DNA of 42,090 nt from an uncultured Lachnoclostridium sp. (GCA_947565985.1 CANOID010000012.1:1-42090), one strand, 5' to 3'; counted from the stretch's first letter, positions 16,642-25,252 are shown. A program made the numbers and translations. Notes: generated by a model from the letters alone, not told the origin.

Positions 16642-18105
16642 TTATTTAAAGTTTTTTTCAAGAGCTTTACGCATTCCCAATGCACGGATATCTTCAATAT
16701 ATGATACAATAGCAGCCTCTACTCCATCTAGTAGACTTAAATCCTGTCCCCAGAAATTAGTATTTGACAAAACTTCATGTGCATATTCTTTAGCTTCTTT
16801 TGTACTGTTCTCTGCAAAAAATTCTAATACTGCTGCATCGTCCATAATATTGTATTCTTCATCGCCACGGTGTCCAATAAGTGCTTTGTCACGAATTTCA
16901 CTACCTGTATAAAATGCCATCAGTGCAGCAAGTGAGAATGTAAGATGTTCTGGCAGCCTTTTGTTATTTTCAATATATCCAAGGAAGCTTGGCATACATC
17001 TTGCTTTCCATTTAGAAACAGAATTTAATGAAATAGCAAGCAGTGCGTGTTTTACATATGGGTTGTTAAACCTTGTAATAACTGCCTCTGCAAATTCTGT
17101 TAGCTCATCCTTTGGCAATGTAAGAGTTGGTATTACTTCATCAAAAATGGTTGCCTTCATAAAATTAAGAATTAACTCATCCTTCATAGACTCAAGCACA
17201 ATATCATTTCCACACAAATAAGATGCGAGTACAAAAGAAGTATGTGCACCATTTAAAATTCTTACTTTCCTCTGTTTATAAGGCTTTTGGTTATCTGTAA
17301 AGATTACTGGAAGTCCTGCATCTGGCAGTGGAAATTCACTACTGATATCTTTTGCACTCTCAATTACCCACAGTGCAAATGGTTCACCAGTTACAATTAA
17401 GTTATCCTGATAACCAAACTCAGCACAAAGTTCGTCAGCTTCATCTCTTGGATATCCAGTCACAATGCGGTCAACAAGTGTAGAGGTAAATACACAGGCA
17501 TCGTCAAGCCACTTGGTAAATGCATCTTCCAATTTCCAAAGCGTAGCAAACTTCTTTACACATTCTTTTAGATGAATGCCATTGTCGTCAATCAATTCAA
17601 CAGGAAGCATAATAAGTCCTTTATCTAAGTCTCCACTAAAATGTGTATATCTTTCATATAAAAACTTTGTCAATTTTCCTGGGTAGGTTTTTGGTGGGTT
17701 AAGCTCTATACGGTCAGTTTCATCATATACAATTCCGGCTTCTGTTGTATTAGATACAATGAAACGCAAGGAATCAAGCTTTGCATAATCTGCATATTTT
17801 TCATATTCTCCATATGCATCTACAACGTCTGTTACACTTGTCACAATACGACTAATTTTTTTCGGTTCACCATCTACAATTCCACGCAGTTGTACGGTGT
17901 ACTGGCTTTCTTGTTCATGAAAACGGTCTAAGTTTCCAAACTCAATAGGTTTTACTAATACGATATCTCCATCAAACTTTCCTTGTTCGTTTGCAATATC
18001 AATCATATAATCCACAAATGCTCGCAGGAAATTTCCCTCTCCAAACTGTAGCACTTTGACTGGACGCTCTTTTTTTCCAGTCTTTTTTTTGCTTAACATT
18101 TCCAT
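16642..18105 (-). CDS. uxaB: Tagaturonate reductase (altronate oxidoreductase)
   Basis: UxaB reduces D-tagaturonate to D-altronate with NADH. The 487-residue protein belongs to the polyol-specific long-chain dehydrogenase family. It starts with a Rossmann segment, VLQFGEGNFLRAFVDYMID. It contains RFIVSNTTEAGI, and the catalytic region has KVRILNGAHTS (the conserved K-x-x-x-x-N-G-x-H pattern). I prefer UxaB over the related fructuronate reductase UxuB because uxaA follows and no mannonate dehydratase is present. AAAGGAGG is 7 bases before ATG. It is the first gene of the minus-strand operon, with an operator over its promoter. Confidence 0.95.
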   Translation of the reverse strand: MEMLSKKKTGKKERPVKVLQFGEGNFLRAFVDYMIDIANEQGKFDGDIVLVKPIEFGNLDRFHEQESQYTVQLRGIVDGEPKKISRIVTSVTDVVDAYGEYEKYADYAKLDSLRFIVSNTTEAGIVYDETDRIELNPPKTYPGKLTKFLYERYTHFSGDLDKGLIMLPVELIDDNGIHLKECVKKFATLWKLEDAFTKWLDDACVFTSTLVDRIVTGYPRDEADELCAEFGYQDNLIVTGEPFALWVIESAKDISSEFPLPDAGLPVIFTDNQKPYKQRKVRILNGAHTSFVLASYLCGNDIVLESMKDELILNFMKATIFDEVIPTLTLPKDELTEFAEAVITRFNNPYVKHALLAISLNSVSKWKARCMPSFLGYIENNKRLPEHLTFSLAALMAFYTGSEIRDKALIGHRGDEEYNIMDDAAVLEFFAENSTKEAKEYAHEVLSNTNFWGQDLSLLDGVEAAIVSYIEDIRALGMRKALEKNFK

Positions 18106-18128
18106 AACAAATCCTCCTTTATATATAT

Positions 18129-18157
18129 TTTATATCCTTATTACAGCAAGAATGTAA
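18129..18157 (-). promoter_or_regulatory. Predicted promoter of the uxaB operon
   Basis: On the minus strand TTACAT (18152-18157) and TATAAA (18129-18134) are 17 bp apart. The -35 box lies inside the operator palindrome at 18153-18166, so a bound repressor would block it. The -35 is weak, so the exact start is uncertain. Confidence 0.5.
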
Positions 18158-18166
18158 TCGCTTACA
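18153..18166. promoter_or_regulatory. LacI/CcpA-type operator before uxaB
   Basis: TGTAATCGCTTACA fits the catabolite-responsive element consensus TGWAANCGNTNWCA at every position and has the CG-centred palindrome of LacI-family operators. It overlaps the -35 box of uxaB. It could bind the neighbouring LacI-type regulator, CcpA, or both. Confidence 0.75.
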
Positions 18167-18293
18167 CATTGATTTTTGCATTTTTTCACAAAATAGTCAA
18201 TGGCAATATTGCACAAATTTAGTAAAAATATATAGCAAAAAGTACTAAATATAATTTTTTTTAAATATTTTGCCGAATTTTTTAAAAAATCAC

Positions 18294-18322
18294 TTGCATT
18301 TTATTTATAAATATTGTATAGT
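18294..18322 (+). promoter_or_regulatory. Predicted promoter of the regulator and uxaC
   Basis: TTGCAT (18294-18299) and TATAGT (18317-18322) are 17 bp apart on the plus strand. Transcription would start near 18329, directly in front of the operator at 18337-18350. The leader to the ATG is about 100 bases. Confidence 0.65.
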
Positions 18323-18336
18323 AACTTTAGTTGCAA

Positions 18337-18350
18337 TGAAAGCGTTTTCA
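18337..18350. promoter_or_regulatory. LacI/CcpA-type operator before the regulator gene
   Basis: TGAAAGCGTTTTCA is a perfect match to TGWAANCGNTNWCA. It lies just downstream of the predicted start, where a bound protein would act as a roadblock. A half-site, TGAAAGCG, is repeated at 18373-18380. The position suggests autoregulation or catabolite control. Confidence 0.8.
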
Positions 18351-18427
18351 TATGTTATAATATAATAATATATGAAAGCGACCGGTATATAAAAATCGTT
18401 TTTCGACACAACTTTGAGGAGCCAACT

Positions 18428-19435
18428 ATGACTATTTACGATATTTCCAATAAAGCCGGTGTATCCATTGCTACTGTTTCACGCGTCTTGAATGGAAGTG
18501 ATAAAGTACGTCCAGATACAAGAAAGAGAGTGCTGGATATTATCGAGCAATATGACTACACACCAAATGCATTCGCCAGAGGCATGGGATGCAAGTCCCT
18601 ACAGACCATTGGTCTACTTTGTGCAGATTCGTCTGATTTATTTCTGGCAAAAGCAGTTTATTACATTGAGCAGGGGCTCCAGTCTAATGGCTATGCATCA
18701 CTGTTGTGTTGTACAGGGTACAATCTAGATACTAAGAAAAACTATCTAAATATGATTATTTCTAAAAAAGTGGATGCTATCGTTTTGGTAGGTTCTCACT
18801 TTATTGGTACAACAGAAGAAGAGAACCAGTATATTAGGGATGCTTCTGAAAAAGTTCCAATTATGCTGTTAAACGCTTCTTTTAATCATCCAAATGTATA
18901 TAGTATTTACTGTGATGACTACACAAATGTATTTGAAGCTGCTACATCTATGTTAGATGCAGGAATACACGATATTCTGTATCTGTACAATTTCGACTCA
19001 TATAGTGGAAAAAGAAAGCTAAATGGCTTTCAGAGTGCAATGCAGGCTAGAGGAATCGTGGACTATGAAAAAAATATCCAGTTTTACGAAGGAAGTTTGG
19101 AAAATATTAATGAGATTGCCGACTTTGCTGACCAGATTTCAAAAGAAACTACATTTCATGGTGTAATTGCGTGTGAAGATGCCCTTGCTATTGGTTGTAT
19201 GAAGTATGCACAGAGAGCAGGGCTTACCGTTCCGGAAGATTTATCCGTAATTGGTTATAATAATTCCATGCTTACAGCTTGTTGTACACCAGAACTTTCT
19301 TCTATTGATAACTGTTTAAAGAGCCAAGCACATCAGCTTGTACAAACATTACTTGGTGTGCTCGCCGGAGAAGCGATGCCAACAAAGTCCGTTTTTGCTG
19401 GCAAATTAGTTAAGCGTGGAACTACCAAATTTTAA
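18428..19435 (+). CDS. LacI-family transcriptional regulator of hexuronate use
   Basis: This 335-residue regulator has an N-terminal LacI helix-turn-helix (residues 2-24, YDISNKAGVSIATVSRVLNG). A hinge helix follows (YTPNAFARGMG), then a periplasmic-binding-like effector domain (about 60-330). I start at the ATG at 18428 because GAGGA lies 7 bases upstream. The frame extends 38 codons further back, but that part would run through the operator and has no ribosome site. It is divergent from uxaB and 33 bases before uxaC. It probably represses both units until a uronate or pathway intermediate such as KDG binds; the effector is inferred. Confidence 0.93.
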   Translation: MTIYDISNKAGVSIATVSRVLNGSDKVRPDTRKRVLDIIEQYDYTPNAFARGMGCKSLQTIGLLCADSSDLFLAKAVYYIEQGLQSNGYASLLCCTGYNLDTKKNYLNMIISKKVDAIVLVGSHFIGTTEEENQYIRDASEKVPIMLLNASFNHPNVYSIYCDDYTNVFEAATSMLDAGIHDILYLYNFDSYSGKRKLNGFQSAMQARGIVDYEKNIQFYEGSLENINEIADFADQISKETTFHGVIACEDALAIGCMKYAQRAGLTVPEDLSVIGYNNSMLTACCTPELSSIDNCLKSQAHQLVQTLLGVLAGEAMPTKSVFAGKLVKRGTTKF

Positions 19436-19468
19436 ATAATAACCCAAAAAAAGAAATGGAGGAATAAC

Positions 19469-20875
19469 ATGAAAAAATTTATGGACAAGGATTTTCTGTT
19501 ACAGACAGAAACCGCACAGAAACTTTATTTTGACTATGCTGCAAATACACCTGTATTAGATTACCACTGTCATATCAATCCACAAGAAATCTATGAAGAC
19601 CGCCAGTTTGAAAATATTACTCAAGTATGGCTTGGCGGTGACCATTATAAATGGCGCTTTATGCGTTCTTGTGGAGTAGATGAACGCTTTATAACAGGCG
19701 ATGCCCCAGATAAAGAAAAGTTCTTAAAGTGGGCTGAGGTACTTGGAAAGGCTATAGGCAATCCACTGTTCCACTGGAGTCATCTGGAATTACAAAAATA
19801 TTTTGGTTATAATGGTGTATTAAACAAAAACACCGCTGAAGAAGTATGGGAGCTGTGCAATAAGCGCCTTGCTGAACCAGATATGACAGTACGAAATATT
19901 ATAAAACAGTCAAACGTTACTTTAATCTGCACAACAGATGACCCTGTAGATTCTCTTGAATGGCATAAGAAAATTGCTGAAGACCCAGACTTCACTGTAC
20001 AAGTACTTCCTGCATGGCGTCCAGACAAAGCAATGAACATAGAAAAAGTGACTTACAAAGATTACATTGCACAGTTATCAGATGTAGCTGGTATTTCAAT
20101 TAATTCATTTGCTGACTTGTGTAAGGCACTCGCTGTACGAATGGACTTCTTTGCTTCAATGGGTTGCTCTGTTTCTGACCACGCTTTAGAGTATGTAATG
20201 TATGTACCAGCTTCTGACGAAGAGATTGAGTCCATTTTTGCTAAACGCATGGGTGGTGATTGTGTAACACGTGAAGAAGAGTTAAAGTTTAAAACGGCAT
20301 TTATGCTTTTCGTTGGAAAAGAGTATGCAAAACGCAACTGGGTATTACAACTGCACTATGGCTGCAAACGTGACAACAATACACCAATGTTTGACAAACT
20401 TGGTCCAGATACAGGATATGACTGTATAAATAACTATGCACCATCTTCTGAGATGGCAGACTACTTAAATGCACTTGAGAGTGGTGGCAACCTTCCAAAG
20501 ACCATTATCTACAGCCTGAATCCAAACGACAATCAAGCTATAGGAACAATTTTAGGATGCTTCCAAAATTCATCGGCTGCTGCAAAAATTCAACAGGGTT
20601 CTGCATGGTGGTTTAATGACCATAAAACAGGTATGCAGGACCAGATGATTTCTCTTGCAAATCTTGGAAATCTTTCTGGTTTTGTAGGAATGTTGACTGA
20701 TTCAAGAAGCTTTTTGTCTTATACAAGACATGATTACTTCCGCAGGATTTTATGTAACTTGATTGGTGGATGGGTAGAAAATGGAGAGTTCCCAGCTGAC
20801 TATGAGATATTAGAAGAGATTGTGAAGGGAATTTGTTACAATAATGCAGTGAAATATTTTGGATTTAAATTATAA
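19469..20875 (+). CDS. uxaC: Glucuronate (uronate) isomerase
   Basis: UxaC converts D-glucuronate to D-fructuronate and D-galacturonate to D-tagaturonate, the entry step for this cluster. The 468-residue length is standard. Motifs include VLDYHCHINPQEIYEDRQF (about 29-47, with the HxH metal ligands), WLGGDHYKWRFMRSCGV, TTDDPVDSLEWH and the C-terminal MLTDSRSFLSYTRHDYFRRILC. GGAGG lies 7 bases before ATG. Because only the altronate branch (UxaB, UxaA) is encoded here, galacturonate is the substrate most clearly served. Confidence 0.97.
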   Translation: MKKFMDKDFLLQTETAQKLYFDYAANTPVLDYHCHINPQEIYEDRQFENITQVWLGGDHYKWRFMRSCGVDERFITGDAPDKEKFLKWAEVLGKAIGNPLFHWSHLELQKYFGYNGVLNKNTAEEVWELCNKRLAEPDMTVRNIIKQSNVTLICTTDDPVDSLEWHKKIAEDPDFTVQVLPAWRPDKAMNIEKVTYKDYIAQLSDVAGISINSFADLCKALAVRMDFFASMGCSVSDHALEYVMYVPASDEEIESIFAKRMGGDCVTREEELKFKTAFMLFVGKEYAKRNWVLQLHYGCKRDNNTPMFDKLGPDTGYDCINNYAPSSEMADYLNALESGGNLPKTIIYSLNPNDNQAIGTILGCFQNSSAAAKIQQGSAWWFNDHKTGMQDQMISLANLGNLSGFVGMLTDSRSFLSYTRHDYFRRILCNLIGGWVENGEFPADYEILEEIVKGICYNNAVKYFGFKL

Positions 20876-20907
20876 CAGTAAATACTTATTTTGATAGTGT
20901 ATTGTAA

Positions 20908-20938
20908 AGGCGGTATTGGCGTAAAACTGATACCGCCT
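20908..20938 (+). terminator. GGCGGT hairpin after uxaC
   Basis: AGGCGGTAT (20908-20916) pairs with ATACCGCCT (20930-20938). A run of eight or more T follows about 10 bases later, so it may end the regulator-uxaC transcript. It shares its GGCGGT/ACCGCC arms with two other intergenic hairpins in the window. Confidence 0.6.
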
Positions 20939-20971
20939 GTTATTTACAATTTTTTTTAATGTTATCAATAA

Positions 20972-21000
20972 TTGACATTAAGTCTTATATGACGTATTAT
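20972..21000 (+). promoter_or_regulatory. Predicted promoter of the PurF paralogue
   Basis: A consensus TTGACA (20972-20977) is followed after exactly 17 bp by TATTAT (20995-21000). The start would be near 21007, about 48 bases before ATG. This is one of the strongest promoters in the window. Confidence 0.75.
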
Positions 21001-21054
21001 TTATACAGACAAAAAATTATAACAAAATATGTGAAAGGACAATAAGGAGAAACA

Positions 21055-22461
21055 ATGGGCGGATTTTTTGGTGTTGTATCAAAACAAGACTGTATTTTTG
21101 ATTTATTTTTTGGAATTGATTATCATTCACATCTAGGAACAAGACGTGGAGGCATGACAGTATATGGTGAGAATGGTTTTGACCGTTCTATACACAATAT
21201 AGAAAATTCACCATTTCGTACAAAGTTTGATAAAGATGTACAAAGAATGTCAGGAAAAATGGGAATCGGCTGTATTTCTGACTATGAGCCACAGCCTTTA
21301 CTTGTGCGTTCACACCATGGAACTTATGCATTAAGTACAGTTTGTAAAATTAACAATATGGAACAAATCTCCAAAAGATTGTTTGAAGATGAACATATAC
21401 ATTTTCTTGAGATGAGTGGAGGAGATATAAACGCTACTGAAATGGTTGCTGCACTTATTAACCAGAAAGAAAACCTGATTGAAGGAATTCAATATGCAAT
21501 GAATGAAATTGATGGCTCTGTATCTATTCTTCTTCTAAACAAAACAGGCATTTATGCAGCGAGAGATAAATATGGACGCACTCCAGTTGTCATTGGTAAA
21601 AAAGAAGATGCTTTTTGTGTGTCTTTTGAAAACTTTGCATATAAAAACCTTGGCTATAAAGATTATAAAGAGTTAGGACCTGGAGAAATTGTTGTACTGG
21701 ATGAAAAAAAATGTATTACACTTGTAAAACCGGGAAATGAAATGAAAATCTGTACTTTTTTATGGGTGTACTATGGGTATCCATCCAGTTATTATGAAGG
21801 TGTAAATGTAGAAAATATGCGTTATAGCTGTGGACGAAAGATGGCACAGCGTGATAATGTAAAGCCTGATATTGTAGCAGGTGTGCCAGATTCTGGCACG
21901 GCACATGCTATTGGCTATGCTAACGAATCGGGAGTTCCATTTTCACGACCATTTATTAAGTACACACCAACATGGCCACGTTCTTTTATGCCTACAATGC
22001 AAAGTCAACGTAATTTAATCGCAAAAATGAAACTTCTTGCTGTAGAAGATTTAATTTATGGTAAAAGCCTTCTTTTAATTGATGATTCTATTGTAAGGGG
22101 AACACAGTTGAGAGAAACTACAGAATTTTTATATCAGAGTGGTGCAAAGGAAGTACATATTCGTCCTGCTTGTCCACCGCTTTTATATAGCTGTAAGTAT
22201 CTTAATTTTTCCCGTTCTTCTTCAGAAATGGATTTAATTACAAGACGTATTATTAATAAAATTGAAGATGGCAATGTTACAGATGAGGTACTTGAGGAAT
22301 ATGCAGACCCAGAATCACCAAAATATGAACGCATGGTAGAAGAAATTCGTAAAGAGTTAAATTTCACTTCTCTTTGTTATAATCGTCTAGATGATATGCT
22401 GGACTCTGTTGAAATTGATAAATGTAAGCTTTGTACGTACTGTTGGAACGGCAAAGAATAG
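21055..22461 (+). CDS. Amidophosphoribosyltransferase-like protein without glutaminase nucleophile
   Basis: The 468-residue protein has the two-domain layout of PurF, which makes phosphoribosylamine from PRPP and glutamine. The N-terminal Ntn-hydrolase-like domain begins MGGFFG instead of MCGIFG, so the catalytic Cys is a Gly. The Arg-Tyr and Asn-Gly segments that bind glutamine are also not recognisable. The C-terminal phosphoribosyltransferase domain keeps the PRPP loop LIDDSIVRGT (341-350). Four Cys that would match Fe-S ligands of the Bacillus-type enzyme remain (C233, C380, C457, C460). It has its own strong promoter and is not beside purine genes. It may use ammonia, or may have another role. 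It is not the housekeeping PurF on this evidence. Confidence 0.85.
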   Translation: MGGFFGVVSKQDCIFDLFFGIDYHSHLGTRRGGMTVYGENGFDRSIHNIENSPFRTKFDKDVQRMSGKMGIGCISDYEPQPLLVRSHHGTYALSTVCKINNMEQISKRLFEDEHIHFLEMSGGDINATEMVAALINQKENLIEGIQYAMNEIDGSVSILLLNKTGIYAARDKYGRTPVVIGKKEDAFCVSFENFAYKNLGYKDYKELGPGEIVVLDEKKCITLVKPGNEMKICTFLWVYYGYPSSYYEGVNVENMRYSCGRKMAQRDNVKPDIVAGVPDSGTAHAIGYANESGVPFSRPFIKYTPTWPRSFMPTMQSQRNLIAKMKLLAVEDLIYGKSLLLIDDSIVRGTQLRETTEFLYQSGAKEVHIRPACPPLLYSCKYLNFSRSSSEMDLITRRIINKIEDGNVTDEVLEEYADPESPKYERMVEEIRKELNFTSLCYNRLDDMLDSVEIDKCKLCTYCWNGKE

Positions 22462-22491
22462 CAATACGTAAATTGCAGCCTTGATGAATAC

Positions 22492-22535
22492 AAAAAAGCA
22501 GCATAGCTACGAATATAAAGTTTTAAGCTATGCTG
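22492..22535. terminator. Bidirectional terminator between the PurF paralogue and FlxA-like gene
   Basis: CAGCATAGCT (22499-22508) pairs with AGCTATGCTG (22526-22535). On the minus strand the hairpin is followed by six T (22492-22497), ideal for ending the FlxA-like transcript. On the plus strand TTCTCATTT follows. Confidence 0.8.
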
Positions 22536-22542
22536 TTCTCAT

Positions 22543-23337
22543 TTAAAAATGGATGTCAACATTTGAAAACATCTTGCCTTTTGTATACATATCCACCTGT
22601 TTCTTTGTTACAAAGTCCTTTGATGGCAGCTCTGTTGACTCTTTTGTGGTACTGCCAGACTTAGATTGAGAATCTTTTTTCACTTCCTCATTTGCTGCTT
22701 TTTTGATGTCTTTAATAGCACTGTTAATAATATTCATCTTTGCCCCAGAAATTCTTTCCACTTTATTCTCTAGAGATTCTAGTTCGCCCTTCTTAGCATC
22801 GATATGACCACCACTCTGTTCTGCCTGTTTAATCTCCGTTTCCAGTATACGCACCCTGCTTTGAAGACTTTTAGAAACACTTTCTTGAGACTTTACCCTG
22901 CTTACAGCAGAATCTGCAGCAACAATTGATTTCATACGTTTTGATGACATCCCTGTTGATGATTTTTCTGTAACCTTTGGTTTTTCTTCCACAACTGTTG
23001 TATCTACTGATTTGTTAGTATTATCTGATTTTTGCTCTTGCTGCTGTCCATCACTTCTGGCGGCTTCCTCTGCCGCTTGCTGCTGTTTTTCTCTTCGCAT
23101 CTCCATTTTATGTTCTCTAAGCATATTGTTGAGTTCCATAATCTGTTTCTGGATTTCTTGGCGTTTCTCTGCTTTTTCCTCGGAACTCATCTCCTGATTA
23201 GAAGATAATTTCTGAAGCTGCGTTTGTGCACTTGCAATCTGCGTCTGAAAACTTTTGGTTTCGGCATCCACAGTTGTTTGGTTCATAGTGCCACTATACT
23301 GCTGTATATCTGCAATGCCAGCTTTGCCGATTTTCAT
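22543..23337 (-). CDS. FlxA-like coiled-coil protein
   Basis: This 264-residue polar protein resembles the FlxA-like family in residues 25-85: FQTQIASAQTQLQKLSSNQEMSSEEKAEKRQEI and IMELNNMLREHKMEMRREKQQQ. A Gln/Glu/Ser-rich linker follows (about 88-140), then a second coiled coil (about 150-215). There is no signal peptide or membrane segment. Members occur often in flagellated Lachnospiraceae, but their job is unknown to me. Two starts are possible: GTG at 23343 is 4 bases, and ATG at 23337 is 10 bases, from GGAGG. I chose ATG. Flagellar genes are not seen nearby. Confidence 0.7.
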   Translation of the reverse strand: MKIGKAGIADIQQYSGTMNQTTVDAETKSFQTQIASAQTQLQKLSSNQEMSSEEKAEKRQEIQKQIMELNNMLREHKMEMRREKQQQAAEEAARSDGQQQEQKSDNTNKSVDTTVVEEKPKVTEKSSTGMSSKRMKSIVAADSAVSRVKSQESVSKSLQSRVRILETEIKQAEQSGGHIDAKKGELESLENKVERISGAKMNIINSAIKDIKKAANEEVKKDSQSKSGSTTKESTELPSKDFVTKKQVDMYTKGKMFSNVDIHF

Positions 23338-23487
23338 ATCCACTTGGCCTCCCTTCTAAAATAAAACTGTCTGAATAGTAACAGTCCACTCGCATTTATA
23401 ATTAATCAAACCATATTTTAAAAAATAAAAATGTTCATAATAATATTATCGGCAGCATTAACCATTGCCTTTATACACTTAAGGAAA

Positions 23488-23646
23488 TCATTCTGCATTA
23501 TTTTTATGGGCTAGAAGGGATTCAATCATATATCCTAGAGTCGTTAAATTGGTGGAGAGTATCTTTAGTTCTTCTCCGCTTAGACATTCGGAGAGTTGAC
23601 ATGCTATGGATGATAATAAGTAAAGATTTGAGCAATTATTTATCAT
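23488..23646 (-). CDS. Small DUF6774-like protein
   Basis: This 52-residue frame reads as a compact helical protein: a hydrophobic YLLSSIACQLSECLSGEEL segment, then LSTNLTTLGYMIESLLAHK. The pattern of an ACQLxxCL helix, a 'Ser-x-Glu-Glu-Leu' turn and a second amphipathic helix matches the small DUF6774 proteins of Lachnospiraceae as I remember them. C5, C16 and C21 are present. The ribosome site is weak (AGGTG about 13 bases upstream), and no upstream in-frame start is possible because a TAG lies three codons before. Function unknown. Confidence 0.65.
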   Translation of the reverse strand: MINNCSNLYLLSSIACQLSECLSGEELKILSTNLTTLGYMIESLLAHKNNAE

Positions 23647-23724
23647 AATACACTATACACCTAAAAATAGAAAAATAATTTTATATATAGTATTCATAAA
23701 AAAATCTGATGTTACATGGAAAGA

Positions 23725-23755
23725 TGAATATCCACACATCAAAATGTACATACTT
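23725..23755 (+). promoter_or_regulatory. Predicted forespore (sigma-G type) promoter of spoVAF
   Basis: TGAATA (23725-23730) and CATACTT (23749-23755) are 18 bp apart. This is very close to the Bacillus sigma-G pattern TGAATA-17/18-CATACTA. It lies about 50 bases before the spoVAF ATG. An inverted repeat ATGTTACAT (23709-23717) / ATGTAACAT (23763-23771) flanks it. Confidence 0.55.
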
Positions 23756-23804
23756 AAAAAAGATGTAACATTGCAGTTAGGTGGTGTGCAGAAATGAGGT
23801 ATGT

Positions 23805-25229
23805 ATGAGTATATTTACAGGCAATATTAATGATAGACGTAAAGAAGTTATAAAACTTTTGAATATTGGTGTTACTTTTGATATAATACAAAGGAATATA
23901 AAAGTTGCTGGAAGAGATATTATATTAATTGCTGTAAATGGTTTTTTAGACAGTGATTTAAGTGAAAAAATAATTGAATATTTCTATTCGATTAATGATG
24001 GCAGTTTGCCACAAGACTTACAAGGATTTATACAAAACTGCCTTCCATTCGCCAGTGTGACTCTCGTAGAAGATGAACGAGCATTTGAAGATGCTGTACT
24101 ATCTGGACTTATATGTTTTATAATAGATGGCTATGATAAAATCTTATCTATTGACACAAGACAGTATCCATCAAGAAGTATTGATGAACCTGATAAGGAC
24201 AAGGTGTTAAGGGGTTCAAGAGATGGTTTTGTAGAATCCTTGCTGCCAAATACTGCATTAATCAGAAGGCGTATACGAGATAAAAATCTTATATTTGAGA
24301 TACAAAAAGTGGGGAGAAGTTCACGCACTGATGTGGCAGTTGGCTATATGAAAGGTAGAGTTAATGAGGATGTTATAACAAAAGTATTAAACCGCATTAA
24401 AAGCATAAATGTTGATTCACTGACTATGAATCAAGAAAGTCTTGCAGAAGCACTTTTCCCCGGTCATTGGTACAATCCTTATCCTAAGTTTAAATATACA
24501 GAGAGACCTGACGCGACAGCGGCAAGCCTTTTAGAGGGAAGTGTTGTAGTTGTTGTAGACAATTCCCCATCGGTTATGATTATACCTACATCGCTTTTTG
24601 ATATTATAGAAGATGCCAATGACTACTATTTCCCTCCAGTGACAGGCACTTATTTAAGGCTTACAAGAATGTTGACAAACTTGCTTGCACTGTTTATGAC
24701 ACCTTTATTTTTACTTTTTGTTGAAAATCCAGACTGGATTCCAGCAGGTTTTGACTTTATAATGATTAAAGATGAGATAAATGTCAATCCTTTGTTACAG
24801 TTTCTTATACTTGAGCTTGCAGTAGATGGACTTAAAATGGCATCAGTTAATACCCCGTCAATGCTGTCAACTCCTTTAAGTGTAGTTGCTGCGATTGTAT
24901 TTGGCGATTACACCGTACAGTCTGGATGGTTTAACTCAGAAATAATGCTTTACATGGCATTCGTCGCTGTGGCAAACTATACACAGAGCAATATGGAGCT
25001 TGGCTATGCACTTAAATTTAGCAGGATAATGCTTCTAATTTTCACCGAGTTGTTTGGAGTTTGGGGATTTATAGGAGGAACAGTTTTAATAGTTGTGGCA
25101 CTTCTATTAAACAAAACATTTGCTGGAAAAGGATATCTATATCCGCTCTTTCCGTTTGACAGAATACAGCTTTTGAAGAGATTTTTTCGTATAAGCCTTA
25201 AAACAAATGAGAAATGGACGCGATATTGA
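23805..25229 (+). CDS. spoVAF: GerA-family spore membrane protein, SpoVAF type
   Basis: This 474-residue protein belongs to the GerA A-subunit family. The N-terminal soluble half holds VTFDIIQRNIKVAGRDI, SIDTRQYPSRSIDEPDKDKVLRGSRDGF and NTALIRRRIRDKNL. The C-terminal half (about 275-455) has four to five membrane segments with PTSLFDIIEDANDYYFPPVTG and SVNTPSMLSTPLSVV. The SRDGF/RRRIRD block and the lack of GerB and GerC partners point to SpoVAF, which works with the SpoVA dipicolinate channel in germination. I chose the ATG at 23805 because GAGG is 5 bases upstream. A GTG 8 codons earlier is possible. The other spoVA genes are not in the window. A sigma-G-like promoter lies upstream. Confidence 0.85.
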   Translation: MSIFTGNINDRRKEVIKLLNIGVTFDIIQRNIKVAGRDIILIAVNGFLDSDLSEKIIEYFYSINDGSLPQDLQGFIQNCLPFASVTLVEDERAFEDAVLSGLICFIIDGYDKILSIDTRQYPSRSIDEPDKDKVLRGSRDGFVESLLPNTALIRRRIRDKNLIFEIQKVGRSSRTDVAVGYMKGRVNEDVITKVLNRIKSINVDSLTMNQESLAEALFPGHWYNPYPKFKYTERPDATAASLLEGSVVVVVDNSPSVMIIPTSLFDIIEDANDYYFPPVTGTYLRLTRMLTNLLALFMTPLFLLFVENPDWIPAGFDFIMIKDEINVNPLLQFLILELAVDGLKMASVNTPSMLSTPLSVVAAIVFGDYTVQSGWFNSEIMLYMAFVAVANYTQSNMELGYALKFSRIMLLIFTELFGVWGFIGGTVLIVVALLLNKTFAGKGYLYPLFPFDRIQLLKRFFRISLKTNEKWTRY

Positions 25230-25252
25230 TATACAAAAATGGAGGATGAATT

